DNA of 64,000 nt from Pelargonium x hortorum (taxonomy: Eukaryota > Streptophyta > Magnoliopsida > Geraniales > Geraniaceae): contig JAYMTJ010000011.1 in assembly GCA_036897525.1 (NCBI GenBank), positions 1 to 64,000 on the forward strand, written 5' to 3'. Below the pieces are notes generated by a model. That model made no database searches. It was not told the DNA's origin and saw only the letters and a program-made list of their open reading frames with translations. Shown here piece by piece: positions 1 through 12,583 of the stretch (position 1 is the stretch's first letter; every line of letters starts with the position of its first letter). A program made the position numbers and the translations under genes.

Positions 1-25
1 CCAACCCCTCCCAAAAAGAGAAACA

Positions 26-41
26 CCCCCCCCCCCCCCCC
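26..41 (+). repeat. Poly-C homopolymer, 16 bp
   Basis: Sixteen consecutive C residues, the longest G/C homopolymer noticed in a window that is about two-thirds A+T. The flank to the left is also C-rich, with short CCCC runs. Such tracts are slippage-prone and length-variable, and they often mark assembly breaks or replication and recombination hot spots. No gene touches it. It may be natural, or its length may be an assembly estimate. Confidence 0.9.
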
Positions 42-1205
42 TTCGGTATGGGGCAGAACTTTATAGCTTGAAGTCTATATTAGGAGTCCTTACTAAAGTT
101 CTAATTCGTATTAACCCTTAATAAATAGTATTAACAATGGAACAGGTACTAAACCTCGATCCTCATATTATGAGAAATAAGTGACGATAAACTCAAAAAA
201 AACTTACGACGGGATCCTCTCGTTATTTCTTTACTACTGCTTTTCGTGGTATAAGTTAAGTAAAATGTGTCTTCCTCCGTATTTTCTACTTTGTTTGAGA
301 AAAGAAATTAGACTTTAGTAGTCTTAACTCAGACTGGGGCACACATCTTTACTTAAAAGAATTGAGCTAGGTCAGGTAAAAGACCCTGTGTACTTTTATC
401 AATAGTATAAAAAAATTTTCTTGATACCACTCAAATCCAGTAGTACGGAAAACCCAGAATTACCAGTTAATTTAATGAATCTTTTCCTGCTTTGCATCAT
501 ATACTGTTTGTTTTTCTAATGCTTTCTTGAAAGAAATCTATTTAATAGTGAATATAAGTTAAGAAAGATCCTTAGTTAGGATAAGTAAGTTATTCCCTTA
601 TACAGGATTCTGCGGTTTCGGCATATCTTCCATATGTGAAATGTCAGGTATTCCATAGACTTTTTGTTTATCCTGATCTAGGAGACTGTAGATATTCCCA
701 GGCAGCGAATAAAATACTTTGCTTTTAGAAATGCCTAGCAATTGAGGCTTGGGGTTATAAAATGAAATAGGCTTTTTTTCTTTCATTAGTATATGGTATC
801 AGTCTATTCTTCTAAACTGGGATAAGAGGACTACACACCTTCATTTAGACAGGAGCCCCCTAATATTAATATACGTAAATAAGAACATAACCCCCTTCCC
901 ATTTTTGAATACTCTCGTAGATACACGAGCAATTAATTCGATCTCTTATACCTAAAACTATATACCCAGCTTTTTCTGTCTCCGAGCTTCCTTACCCATA
1001 TCATGTGGATTCTTTACAGGTATTTCTAGGGTCACGTCAGTACTTTACTTTACAATGAAAAAGCACCTGAAATCTGAGAATAAATGAGGGAGACTAAAGC
1101 AGAGCTAGTAAATGCAAGGGACTAGATGCTAAACTTACTAATTTTTACTTAATATACGGAGTTGTCTAGAGGGATCTAAATAAGCATTACACTTTTCAGA
1201 GAAGG

Positions 1206-1251
1206 GGCAGTATGCAATTTAAAGTACAGGAGTTCAAATCCTATACTGTCA
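1206..1251 (+). other. tRNA-like minihelix (acceptor stem plus T-arm only)
   Basis: The strand GGCAGTAT at 1206-1213 pairs over 8 bp, including one G-T pair, with ATACTGTC at 1243-1250, and an A follows in the discriminator position. Directly inside the 3' strand is a hairpin with stem AGGA/TCCT (1228-1231 with 1239-1242) and a 7-nt loop GTTCAAA, which resembles a tRNA T-arm. Only 14 nt separate the 5' strand from this hairpin, so the D and anticodon arms are missing. It could be a tRNA relic with an internal deletion, a minihelix-like RNA, or a chance hairpin: stems of this length arise often by chance in AT-rich DNA, and only the T-loop makes this one notable. Confidence 0.3.
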
Positions 1252-1527
1252 TAATGAAATTCTCCTTTTTGAAAAGCTAAAAAGAGATTGACTTAATTTC
1301 TTTCTTATGATTAGTTTTCTTCGGCTTATCCCTTCGGGTTGAAAGTTACGGGGGTCTTACTAATAGCAAATGCAGTCAAGAAAAGAACTTATTCATTTTT
1401 CGAAAAATGAAGCAAGAATCTCTTAACTAAATAAACCCAGTTAAATAGAAAGTTTTGACCCCAAAGGGACCCCGAACTTATAACTTATAAATAAGAAACT
1501 CAAAACTTATCCCTCAAGGGGGCTTTG

Positions 1528-1543
1528 GTAGTAAATGAAGCTA
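1528..1543 (+). repeat. Dispersed short repeat, AGTAAATGAAG family (copy)
   Basis: GTAGTAAATGAAGCTA shares an 11-bp core with the copies at 8415-8433 and 12566-12583. Members scattered across the window have the approximate consensus CAGTAAATGAAGTCAA. There is no coding context. A single copy at this length could be chance; the support comes from the longer matches elsewhere. Confidence 0.3.
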
Positions 1544-3298
1544 CTAGATTCAGGAATGCGGGATACTTCCATTCCATGTGGAAAGAAGATTGACCTTGTC
1601 CCAACCTTCCGCGCTTTTAGTTTTGAAAAAGGGGCTACCCCTAGTTAACTTAGACTTCCTGACAGGATTCATCTTTAAGAAAGCTAGAAATCCTAAGGCT
1701 TTCTATTACATTTTTATTATGTCAATTCTTTATGAAAGTACATTCCTCGTAATGATAACTAAGCACATTCTGACCAAAAGAGAAAGGTTGGCATAGCATT
1801 AGAAACAAGAGTAAAGACCATCCGTTTTAATAAAGTAATTTATGAACCTATACCCGCGTAATTTTAATTAAAATACAGTTATGCCTAAAAGCCGTCCTAT
1901 ATTGTAGGAGTAACTCTTATACTTATCAAACATATCAACAAGAGTTAAAAGTCCCTAGCAAATATCAAATATAAAGGGTACCCATCCTCCGAGTCTACTA
2001 TAGAGCTAAAAAATGTTAAATGAAGTCAAAGATATGATCCTTACATTAAAAGTTTTTGCTAAACATTTTTGCTAGCATATTGTGAGATTAATTATAGCGT
2101 GTACACCTGTATAAAACCTTTTAAAGACTTGCCCCAGATAAAGGAATACCCTTACTTTAGAAGTCAAAGTGAAACACTTAGGAGTACCTTTACTTAAACC
2201 TTTCCTAATTAGCTAGGTGTGTTTACCACTCTACTCAGAAAGCCGATGTAAATAATGATTTGAGATATAGAAATATAACTTAAGGATAACTCAAAAACTA
2301 AAATTCATAAAATTGCTTCAAGCTAGGATCCCATAATATATAATGCCCAAACTCATCGAACTCTCTAAATTACTAACTGCCATACAGTCTGTACTTTATT
2401 AAAATATCGAAAGGTTTCCGGCATAAAGTCAAACTGAGGAATAAGATCAATACACCGAGAATAGGGTTAATAATAAAACCTCTTAAATGCATATTTACAA
2501 GCGAGTATCTACGGGGGTATAAGTTTCCTATGGATACTAAATAACTGGATTTTTGTTTCACCAGAATAGTCTTTTTTAATTTAGTTTTTCCTATAATTTT
2601 CATAATTTCTTTAAAGTTCCGAAGCACTAAAACACTTTTTAGTTTAAGAGAGAATCAAAGTCTTTGTATTGCCAGCTGCTCTGTATTTGCTATCGTGGTA
2701 TGGTCAAAGGTGGAAATTCTATATAATAGACTGGAATCTCTTACTCTTCTTAGGTCTAAGCAACATAAGAATGTTGTAGATTTCTTCCTTTTGTCGTAGC
2801 TCTCGCGTACATACCTACTTTAGAATTATGTTACACGTTCTCTGGAAAATAATACAATTTGAATACCGAGTCGGTAGTGAAAGCATTAAATAATTGACTA
2901 TAAATAAGGGAATTACGTAACTCTTTGACAAGACTGTTTCAATCTATAAGGCTCAAAGGGTTGTTCCTTAACTATAAAGATTCTGTATTGGGGATTACTA
3001 TTAAATCCGCTAAGACAATTCATTATATTATAAGAAATACTATACTCTAGACTTCCTAGCCAAATAACAGAAATTCTGACTTTGACTTATAAATGGCTAC
3101 CAAATAAATGGGCTAATCTCTTATAGGAATTTCAACTATTCGTGTGAAGGCAAGCTTGGAATCTCCTTTTTGGTTCTACAATAGAAAAGGGTTACCTTTA
3201 AATATCTAACTTTAACTCTTGGTATTCCGGAATGATAGTTCAAGATTTTCTGGATTTAGACACCCCTTATTCATCATCAAAAGCACTCTTTGAACCAC

Positions 3299-3312
3299 CT
3301 AGTATAGTAGTA
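3299..3312 (+). repeat. 14-bp motif shared with 7329-7342
   Basis: CTAGTATAGTAGTA is identical at both places, and each copy is followed a few bases later by a CACGGGT or CGTGGGT string, so the similarity extends over about 22 bp with small differences. No gene lies next to either copy. This could be a short dispersed repeat of the kind found in organellar spacers, or a low-complexity coincidence, because CTAG/TAGTA strings are frequent throughout the window. Confidence 0.35.
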
Positions 3313-4136
3313 GCACGGGTTTGCTCTATTAAAGTTAAAGTATAATAAGATAAATACTTATCGTGGTAGCTATAAAGAAGATAGGGTGTCTCTCTTAGCA
3401 GTTGACTGGTTACTGTACAATTTTAAAGTATAAGATCGTCCAACAAAAAAAACTTATAAGTTCCTTTACTTGCTACCCTGAACAAAGGGCCAATCCCTTC
3501 TCTTCTGATGATAGAGAGAAACATTTACTAAATAAAAGAACTAAAAGATAGCTGGTATCCTATATTTCAGAAAGTTATACTAGTGAACTTAAGATAAAAC
3601 AAAGATTTATGCACCTGTACTTTAAATTCACTTAGCAGGGAAACTTTATTAGGCTTTACAGGCAGAAATTCACTTAAGTAGAGCCCCTCCTTTTCTGGAA
3701 AGGTACATTTTCTTTGTTCTAGTCCTAGGATTTCCCCTTGGGATTGTTTAGGAAGGCTCTCTCTGAATGTTGCTTGTACTTGTAAGCAGTTGTTAATTGT
3801 CCTTTGAAAAGCTGTATTTGCTGTTGAGGGAAGGTCAAGGCTAGCTCTTTCAACGCTAAAGGATAACTAATCTAATAAAGAATTCCTTAGTTCCGGTTTA
3901 GGAGTGAGGGAGAAGGTTTAATTATAGATATTAGTGTATTTTATTTTCCGCTTTAGCTCGAATAAGATAAACAAAGTGTGTCAAAGTCGAGTTGTACTTA
4001 TTATATTAGTCTAACCCTAAGATCTAAAAAGAAAAGGGAGTTATCGATTATATATTAACTTAAGAGGTATGGGAATGGGTATCTAAAGTAAAGTAAAGGA
4101 TAGGGATAAAATTTCTTATAAACTTGACTGGACTCT

Positions 4137-4168
4137 TGTAGGAGCTTGCAAGTGTAGGAGCTTGCAAG
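4137..4168 (+). repeat. Tandem duplication, 2 x 16 bp
   Basis: TGTAGGAGCTTGCAAG occurs twice head to tail without a mismatch. Each unit contains the 8-bp palindrome CTTGCAAG, so a single strand could fold into either of two small hairpins. Perfect identity suggests a recent slippage or microhomology event. It lies in gene-free DNA, about 75 bp upstream of a 60-codon open frame at 4245-4427 that I do not regard as a gene. Confidence 0.9.
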
Positions 4169-5898
4169 ATAATTTTCTATTGGCATAACCACACAAGGAA
4201 GGAGTACCCGGTCAAAGAGTTACCTCCTTATATTACCATTAGATGTGCTTATATTTGGAGGTTTCCTAGCTAATGGGTACTTTTTAATTGCAAATTTCAA
4301 TAAGTTTTCAATTCAAACCTATCCCCCGATAGTTGGAGTGCCTGGGGTAGCCTTTCCTGAAGATAATAAGAGTCTTTGTCGGAATAACATGACGGGGTTT
4401 TCTTCTAAAGCTAAAGCTGGGTGCTAAGAATTAGATACAATCTCACATATAGAGAGTAGGAATTCCTAAGGAAAACTTAGAGCTACTCGACCTAGAGAAT
4501 CCTTAAAGTTTTATCGCATATTAGCAAAAACTCTGTTTCATACATGTTCCGAGTCAGTGATACCCAAATAAGTCAAATTATCCGCATTTACTACTACAGA
4601 GGAAAGCCGGCTTTAGGCACTCCCTTTTGTTGATCTAAGAGGCTATTACTAGATTTTTCAGTCATTCCCTTTTTTTCAGGATAAACCAATTTCAAGTTCT
4701 TTTTTATTAAGGCGCGGATATAAGATAACCTTATAAAATTAGCAGATTGTAATATTAGACTTTTGCTTTAAGGGTCTGACATGAAAAAAAACACCTTTAC
4801 TGTATTCAGTTTTCTAATACACATTTTATCCTGAAACAGGTTTGTTTAAGCGCCCCCTTTCGTTTTGGGTAAATTTGGATGGACAGTTAACATATAATTT
4901 TTTTTCTTTAATTGGGGACTTTCCAAGTAGTTGTAGAGTTTTTTTGGTATAACCCTGTTATCTTATATTTACTAGACGGGGATTTGCAGGGAAGCTCTAA
5001 GATAAGATTAGGATAAGGTTTAGATGACTGGATTCTGATTTGCTATATTCTAGGCTCGATTTGTGAGTAATGCCAGTTTCTAAAAAGAACGCTAAGTGGG
5101 TGCTATGTATAGGCTTCTTGTAACTCAGTCAAGTCAAAATACCGGCTAGACTCTCGAGTTAGAGATATTTTAGAATAAAATATGTATGCATAAGGCATTT
5201 ATTTGACTTTTATTATAGATGTAGGTATTAGTTAGTTCTTACCAAATTAATATAAATTGGGCTTTAATTAAGGGGGGTACAAAATTTTAATAAGTTAGCC
5301 CAAGCTAGCAATTTGTGTGTACTGCATTAAAGATTAAAGTGTAATGTATCTGGAATTCTAAACAGAAGTAAAGACTTTAGTTCAAAAAAAAGATCTTAAC
5401 AGGTAGAGCTTCTATTTAATAAAAAGGAACAAGTTCTTCATTAAAATAAGATTGAGTTATACTTAACTTAAAGCTCAAGTTAAGGGCATTTCTTCACGAG
5501 GTCCTTCACACTCTTCTATTCCTCCTTATAGATTCTGAATTTAGTCTTATTAAACTAAAGAGTAAGTAGCCTCATCAAAAAGGGCTGTCTAAGGATTCAA
5601 ACTTATTAGGAGGCTCTACTTCAGGCAGAAGGGGGCTAAAAAAAATGACTTTAATAGGGAATACTTTTTACTACCTCTGGTTTGAAAAGCGCTAGGTAAA
5701 TTAAAGGCTTACCTTATCCTTGTAAATTGCCCGGAAAATACAGGTATTTAATCTTGATTGTAAACAAGGGTCCCTTTCTTAGCCGGTTATTCCGTACTTT
5801 TTTTTGTTACATTTACTGAATAGACTTGGTTAATATTTGATTTTATTTACCCTTTAATTCTCAACAATTAAAGTTGGTTAAATACTAGGTATGACACC

Positions 5899-5914
5899 TC
5901 TAGAAATTTCTAGA
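5899..5914. repeat. Perfect 16-bp palindrome
   Basis: TCTAGAAATTTCTAGA reads the same on both strands, and CTAG recurs a few bases downstream (near 5923). About two 16-bp palindromes are expected by chance in 64 kb of this composition, so it may mean nothing. No promoter, operator or terminator context can be argued because there is no neighbouring gene. Confidence 0.5.
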
Positions 5915-8070
5915 ATTAACTCTAGCATATCCCCAAATTTGCGGGAAGTTTCTCTAAGCATATTTTCTTTATAAGGCCCCTCTTAAAAAACTTCAGCTTC
6001 AGTAGTTGGATCTAAATACTTAAGCAAAAAAAAGTTATATACATACACCTTGTCAAGGAATCGCTTATATACCTGTAAACTTTCTTCTTATTCAAAGTAC
6101 CCCCTTTCGTGAATACTTTCAAAGCCTGGCAGTACATTTTCGATTTCATACCTTTTGAATTTAGAGTTCGAATCGCACTATTACTTCAAAAAAGTTCCCT
6201 CCTAAATAAGGGCAAATCTAAGTGTCATTAGAACTTGCTTTAAAGCTTTTATAGTTCTTATTTTACTGGAATAATACCTGAAGTAGCTATAAATGAAATG
6301 CCTTTGTATCTATGAGGGTTGTGCCAAAAATTAGACAGACTCAAGCCTCTTAAAGCAAAACTAAGTAAGGCTGCGTGATCTTTATATAGAGATTGTGAAA
6401 TAAACGGGAGCAGAAAGCTGCAATCCTCGTAATATAAGAAAAAAAGTAACTAAGCTTTTATTTTAGACCACTTCGTGTTTAGTTTAGTATGCTATTTCAT
6501 ATTCATAGTAGAGGTTTCCTAATTCTGATATCGGAAAAGAGAGTCTTGTAGAATTAAAATCACTAAATACATATATTAGCGCAGTGCTATAATAAAATAA
6601 TATAACAGATGTTTAATTAAGGATTCTTAATAGGTTGTAATAGACTCGCTTACAAATTACAAAACATACCGACCGTATCGACGATAGAGCGAGCCTACTA
6701 AAGAGTTTTCCGTGTATATTGAAAAGCATAACTTTTCAAATTAACTCCTTGAAACTTTTTTTAAACGAGCTGCTCAGCAATTGTAAAATATTTGCGATCT
6801 GTCATAACTCTAAGTATAGTACTTTTTTCCTGGAGTGTCCTAAAGCGATAATGAGTTCCCAGTGTTATACTGGAAAAGTCAGTTCACTTAGCCATGTACT
6901 TATCCCGGGTCTCATTCAAAGAATACAGATTGCCCAAGTTAAAGTTATCTTTAAACAATATAGTGGAATGCCTCATCCGGGATCGTATATAAATTTCTAA
7001 CACCCGAATTTATTCGGTAGACGTTTATTTCACCCAGATGCTATATTACTCATTCTATACTAAATTGAATTCTTACTTCTTGAGTTTGTATTACACTTCT
7101 GCCACCATAACCAAAAAAAGAACCCTACTAAACAAAGGAATCCCTCTTCACAGGACACTATAGGTTTATAAACTAAAAATCAAATTGTCTTAAGAGGTTT
7201 GCCCAAGTACACTGCTACTTCAGTTTTCAGGATTATACCAAGTAAAAAAAACTCTTCATTGATTACAAATTCATATAAGATTGATAAAAGACTCCTAACA
7301 TGTTTATTGTGCCGTCTAGAGTCCCCTACTAGTATAGTAGTACGTGGGTATTAAAAATGAAATAAGAGTCTGTATTTTTTCTAAAACTTTGCTTAAAAGG
7401 CTTAAAACGTTACAAAAAAGTCTTTAGGGAGGAATTTCTAGACACGGCACGGTAAGATAACTAAATCTTTCTATTACTAAGAGATCTATTACTACTATTA
7501 GTAAGAGAGCTGCTTCTTAAGTTTATATGAATTTTAAGGGGTTCTGAACCTGGGTATTCTTTTATTATAAAGGAATGTTTTTAGTATAGAGCCAGTAAGA
7601 AAGAATAGAAGTTCTACAACGAAGTAAGTTATCTAAAAAGCTGGATTTCCAGTACTAAGGGAAAGGGGGAGGCACCCACGGTGAGTAAGTTGAGTTTGTT
7701 TTTCCTTATGAATTTCTAAAAAGGGGATTTCCGTCTTAAAAACTCTACGCACAAAGTGTCCTCTACAGTAACCCGGCAAGTTGACTTTGAAAAAGCTGTA
7801 TCGCTGGCTCGCTGTAGGGAATGCGGGGTATAGAGAATCTCTTAGAGGAAGAAACCTACGACTAAAGATTTACCTTGTACTGGACCTCTTTTACTTTACA
7901 CAAATGTACCAAAAAGAGTTTCAAATACTGAACTTTAGTTATCTAATTAGGATAGGAAGGCCGTTTGGGTATAATCGGGAATTTCTTTGATCCCTAAATT
8001 TATTATCAATTTAAATGGGAAATCTTTTCCTTGAATTTACTATCCTGTTAGTTTAGTTAGTTTTTATAAT

Positions 8071-8120
8071 AGCTGGTAGATTGTAAACATCGGAGAGATT
8101 TGAGGTCTCCAAGACCAGCT
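8071..8120 (+). other. tRNA-like hairpin (acceptor-type stem plus inner arm)
   Basis: AGCTGGT at 8071-8077 pairs perfectly over 7 bp with ACCAGCT at 8114-8120. Nested inside is a 5-bp hairpin, GGAGA (8092-8096) with TCTCC (8106-8110), enclosing a 9-nt loop. The geometry matches the element at 1206-1251: a 7-8 bp outer stem, a 14-nt 5' linker, then an inner arm placed close to the 3' strand. The linker contains TTGTAAAC, which resembles a Tyr (GTA) anticodon loop, but no anticodon stem pairs around it. Best read as a shrunken tRNA relic or a chance structure. Confidence 0.25.
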
Positions 8121-8414
8121 GACTCTTGTTTGTTACAAAGGTATATTTAATAAAAATAAGAAAAAGGAAACGAATACTTGCTTGCGATGAGGCTTTATCT
8201 ATCTAAATGGCTGGATAAGAACTTTTTTGATATGGATATGGTTTTCGATTAGCTAATTCTTGAAGTTTTTTTATGTACCGTTTCTGGGTTTCCGATTAAA
8301 GAGTTTAAATTAAGCATTTAAGTAACTCAGGAGGTTCCTGTTTTGTAGTTTAAGATAAGATAGTGATTCTCTTGATGCTTATAGAGGAGAACAGATTCTA
8401 ATGACATTGCCGGT

Positions 8415-8433
8415 AGTAAATGAAGTCAATTGA
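8415..8433 (+). repeat. Dispersed short repeat (18 of 19 match to 41435-41453)
   Basis: AGTAAATGAAGTCAATTGA differs at about one position from the copy in the degenerate-repeat region near 41.4 kb and extends the AAATGAAG core seen at several other sites. A match this long between unlinked loci is unlikely by chance and suggests a true dispersed repeat. No gene is adjacent. Confidence 0.45.
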
Positions 8434-11400
8434 GATTCTTGTCTTTGTGCTTATGGAACCTAGGTATCCTGTTTGATAGAGACAGTTGAGACTTGATTGT
8501 GGGATTCGAACATTATTACTGTAACTCATTTTATTGGGCTAAAATTACGCTCTACTTTGTATTTTATACTCTATCAGCCCTTGTAAATTAGGTAAATCAA
8601 ATGCTTTTCAGTCAATTGAAACTCATATAAATGTTCTATATAATCTATATCTATATAAAGGACCCAGTATTTAAAGAAAAAGTACAGACACTTAGAGGTC
8701 AAAAGAAAAAATTATTAGAACTCTTGAGTATAAAATTCATAACGTAGGGTATTCTGGATTTAACAATAGCACATGGAAGAGTCTAAAGAGAATATACTTT
8801 ATTTTTCAATCGAGCTCCTGGATCCGAATCAACAACAAAACACAAATATGATATTTGAGTCACTGCCAACTAGACAAGAAACTTCTTTTGAAGCGTGTTA
8901 TCCTTATCTAGCTAGACTTGCGTACTTAGACCAATACAAAGCTCTAACGCCTTAACCAGGAAACTAAAATTCTTATTAAATCAAGCCTATACTATAAAGT
9001 GTTAGTTCCTATATGATAAATACCTCTTTCTTAGAAGAAAACTTTTATATTATGAACTAGCAAAATGACCTCCACTAACAAACTTCCCCCGGATACAAAC
9101 TTAGTTATGCTAGATTAGATAGGTATCCCTCAAACCCCTCTCTTACTTTGGTTACGCGAAGTTTAAAAAAACCTGGATTTGCCGCTAAGATTTAGACCCT
9201 GTTATAGCCTTATAGCAAAAATGGGTATTATAAAGATAAAGGCAAGAGTTTCGAATTTCCTCCACTTTTCTTTTAGACCCCTTTATTTTACTAAAAAGCA
9301 TAATTTAAAAATACTATACTACTCACGACCTATATAAAATAAACGAGCCCTATTTGTATAAAAAAGAAAATTCATAAATAAATAACCCCTTTTAAGAGCA
9401 ACTCTCGTTATTAAGTGAATTGAATTTGACATAAAAAAGACACCTACGCCTAAATGAAAATGAAAGGAACGAGATCTTGCAGAAGTTAAACTCGTAAGTA
9501 TTGGAGCTAAATCTTTCTTACTTGAGGTAAAAAAAAACAAGGTTAGGTTCTATTTAATCCTGAAATTGTGAACGAAATCTCATAAAAAAGATAGATGTTA
9601 GTTTAACTCTCGAGGATTTTCTAAAGGCAGCCCTTACAGACGGCCCAAAGGACTTCTATTTTTGCAGTAACTAAGCATCCCTGTGCATAGCTATCAAGCA
9701 AGCAGTGCAGTAGAATACATATTGTCGGAAAGCCTCAAGATACCGTTTAAAACAATTAAATACTATATAATTTAAGAAAAACCGCGGAGGTCCTCTATAC
9801 TCACAAATAGGGAACCTTATAAAAAAACCAGGGCTCATCAGTACAGTACACCCTTACTTTGTTAAAAAAAATTCCTTACAAACCTATTTAAAAAATTTTT
9901 AGAAAAAAAAAGTCACTAATTTGCCCAAGATTTCTTATCTTTTAGATATAAACTTAGAAAAGAAAGGCCTCACTATTATCACATTTCTTTTCTATAGAGC
10001 AAGAGGAGCCTAGCATATAGCCCTACGCAGACTCTGTAGTTACCCCTTTAATAGTATATGCCTAAGTTTTTTGTGCTTTGGTTTCGTCTTTTACTTTAAT
10101 TATATTCATTTTTTGACTTAAAGTAATTGATACTCGGGTTGTATAGAGTCAAATATCTGGGGATAAAACAAGAACGAGGATTTCAAACTGAATACGAGAA
10201 AAAACAAAGTAAGATAGAGGAGCCGCGGTTTGAGGCTTAGATTTGTAGTATACTACAGTTTCAATTTATGCAGTAATTGATGTGTGCCCTTAAAATGAAA
10301 ATGTTTCTGATTTATTACTAAAAACGAGAACTTAAAAAAAAGATTAAAACAGATGCATTTCAAAAAAGCAATTGCTGTGGTTAAGAAGTTGTGCTATGTC
10401 AGATATATAGACTTTGCTTGAGAAGACACAAAAGAAACCCTTACCTGTTTTACTCCTTGACACACAAAAGCTCTGCCCAAGACGTAAGAACAAGGTCCCT
10501 AGGAACGCTTTAACATAAATCACACAAAGGGAACTTTAAAACAAAGGGTTTGTACCAGCGCATTAGCTGGCTACTAGAAGAGGAGCTCTTAACTTACGAA
10601 CTCTTGTTAACTTGTAATGTTTTTTAACTTACACCTCTTTACTTTAATCTGGAGCTCTGCACCTAAACCCTAATAACTAAAGCTTTTTTTAGCTACAAAA
10701 GGAAACTTATGATTAAGTGTATGATATACCAGAGTGCGTACTTAGCTTCGGAATTAATAGAAAGAGTCTATTTTATTTAATGCCTAGTCAATTTACGCAA
10801 TAAAAAAAGAATTTGTTTTGTATGGAGCCATAAGCTCACGCTATCTCTAAAGTAGCTTTCCTTTTTTATTAAGGTTTTTTTATTAGGAGTACCCCTTTCG
10901 TTGACCCGGAAGTCAGGAGGCTTATAAGAACCAGTATTTCATTTATTATATTAGGGTTCTACTTGGCAGCACTTTTAACGGGGCTGGTGTATGTGAAAAA
11001 AAGACTTTTTTAAGGATTCTTTGTATTCTAATTTATACTCAGTACTGGATTCCACAAGTGATAGTCAATTTTTCCTTATTTGTTAGAGCCTTCCCAATTC
11101 TTCTCGTATTTCGCCTAAGCTAATTTCAGAGTGTTAAAAAGCTTAACGGGATAAAACCCACTTCTATGGATCACTAATTAGAGTTAGACTCCAGGATATT
11201 AAAAGAGGGCTCTTTCTAGATGCTAGTACAAGATCTTACGGCAACGCCCCTATATTTATTATATGCAGCCTTTGCAGAAAATCTAAAGAAATTTATTTCG
11301 ATTTATAAAAATCAGAGGATTCTTTCTTGTAAATAAGGTTGGTTCTGCTAAGTTGTACTTCTATATTATGCGATATACAAATTTGCCCGCGGTGAATGAA

Positions 11401-11638
11401 ATTTAGTTAATATAAATTATATACAGCATCTTATTCGGTTGTTTTTTCGCAACTCTGTCTAATAAGTTCTGTTTACGAGATAGGAGAATCCCCAAGGCAG
11501 TCCGGGTTTTCTAAAGAAACTAAAACTTATTATGAGCTTATTACTGGATTCACTAGTATATTAACATAAGCTAAGAGACATGAGCAAAAAAAAAGATTAT
11601 ACCGAGTCAGTAGTTAAAAGTCCTTTCTTATCTTAGCT

Positions 11639-11657
11639 CTTTCTTTCTTTCTTTCTT
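11639..11657 (+). repeat. (CTTT)n microsatellite
   Basis: Four CTTT units plus a partial fifth. A purine-strand counterpart, repeated AAAG/GAAA, lies near 56320-56337. Simple slippage repeats of this kind are common in organellar and nuclear spacers. No function is implied. Confidence 0.8.
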
Positions 11658-12245
11658 AATTAAGGAAATAAGGAGTTGTAAGTTTTGGATAGGGTACGAG
11701 ACTTAAAAAAAAGCAAAAACCTGCGCTTATGTACGATTTTTTTCCATTTCAAGAATTTACTCGCGTTTTTATATTAATCTTTCTTTATATACCCCGAGAA
11801 CCTCCCTTATTTTGCCTTTAAAATCCTTAGTTTTCTTAGTGCATACCTGTCTTTGTAGCTATACTCTTCTTAGAGGGGTCTTACTCAGCCTTTAAGAGTT
11901 ATATCTATTGCACTCGTCTTATTACCTAGATTTGCTTAGTCCTATCATAAATATACAAACCTCATGAGAGAAGAATACCTAGCTCTAGCAACGTTAAATG
12001 AGAGTCTTTGACTTAATTTCTATATTCCGTAGCATCTTTTTAATCTGGAACTGGAAACCTAGAAACACGAGAATATGAGAGCAACTTACTTAGTTCTTGA
12101 TCTCTTGAGTGCCCCTAAACCGGAAACAGAGGAGCACAAAACCTTAGTTTAAGTTCTTTGAATTGCTTTTAACCTTACTTAACCAACCCTAAAACTAGGC
12201 AATTAAGCCAGCTTTACAGAACTCTAGACTAGAAGAAATACCAAC

Positions 12246-12291
12246 TCAAACACAAAGGACTTGAACCTATGAATTTTGCTTTACAGTCCAA
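12246..12291 (-). pseudogene. tRNA 3'-half relic, Tyr-like (GTA)
   Basis: On the minus strand the segment runs TTGGA, then a loop CTGTAAA with anticodon GTA and T33/A37 in the expected places, then a short variable region. The T arm follows: ATAGG, loop TTCAAGT, CCTTT, with four of five stem pairs. It ends with a 7-nt acceptor-like strand GTGTTTG and an A discriminator. The 11 bases at 12257-12267 match the exact B-box consensus GGTTCRANTCC. The anticodon stem pairs poorly, and no acceptor 5' strand or D arm lies within 60 nt upstream. This is the best-paired T arm in the window. It could also be one half of a split gene. Confidence 0.45.
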
Positions 12292-12565
12292 TTTAACAAG
12301 AGAAATTTAAGAATTAATCTTTCTACTTTTTCCTAGGATCCTATCCTATTGCTAATACTACTAAGAGTTGATTTCTTCTATATAAGCGATATCGTTGGTT
12401 GATATTAGAACAAAATAAATAAGGAATCCTGTAATAGCTACAATAACAGGGTATAAGACAGATAGAACTCATAAGAGTAGTATAGCAGCTAGGAAAGAGG
12501 GTGAAGTAAGACAAAGAAGGTTATCAAGATACAGAAAAGAGAGTTGCTTTTGTGTTTCTGTGTTT

Positions 12566-12583
12566 CCAGTAAATGAAGTTTAG
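12566..12583 (+). repeat. Dispersed short repeat (copy)
   Basis: CCAGTAAATGAAGTTTAG shares AGTAAATGAAGT with the 8415-8433 copy. It lies about 300 bp from the Tyr-like tRNA relic, with no demonstrable link. Confidence 0.3.

Larger units (their letters stand above)
1..8000. other. Gene-free segment, 1-8 kb
   Basis: No credible coding region is visible. The open frames here (longest 93 codons, 6719-7000 plus) have no recognisable motif, a noise-like amino-acid mix and no ribosome-binding context. Besides the poly-C tract, the segment holds a tRNA-like hairpin at 1206-1251, a 16-bp tandem duplication at 4137-4168, a perfect palindrome at 5899-5914, two copies of a 14-bp motif at 3299-3312 and 7329-7342, and two members of the dispersed AGTAAATGAAG repeat (1528-1543 and 2015-2031). 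A weak T-loop-like string lies near 6166-6175 but has no pairing arms. The rest shows nothing I can name. Confidence 0.7.
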
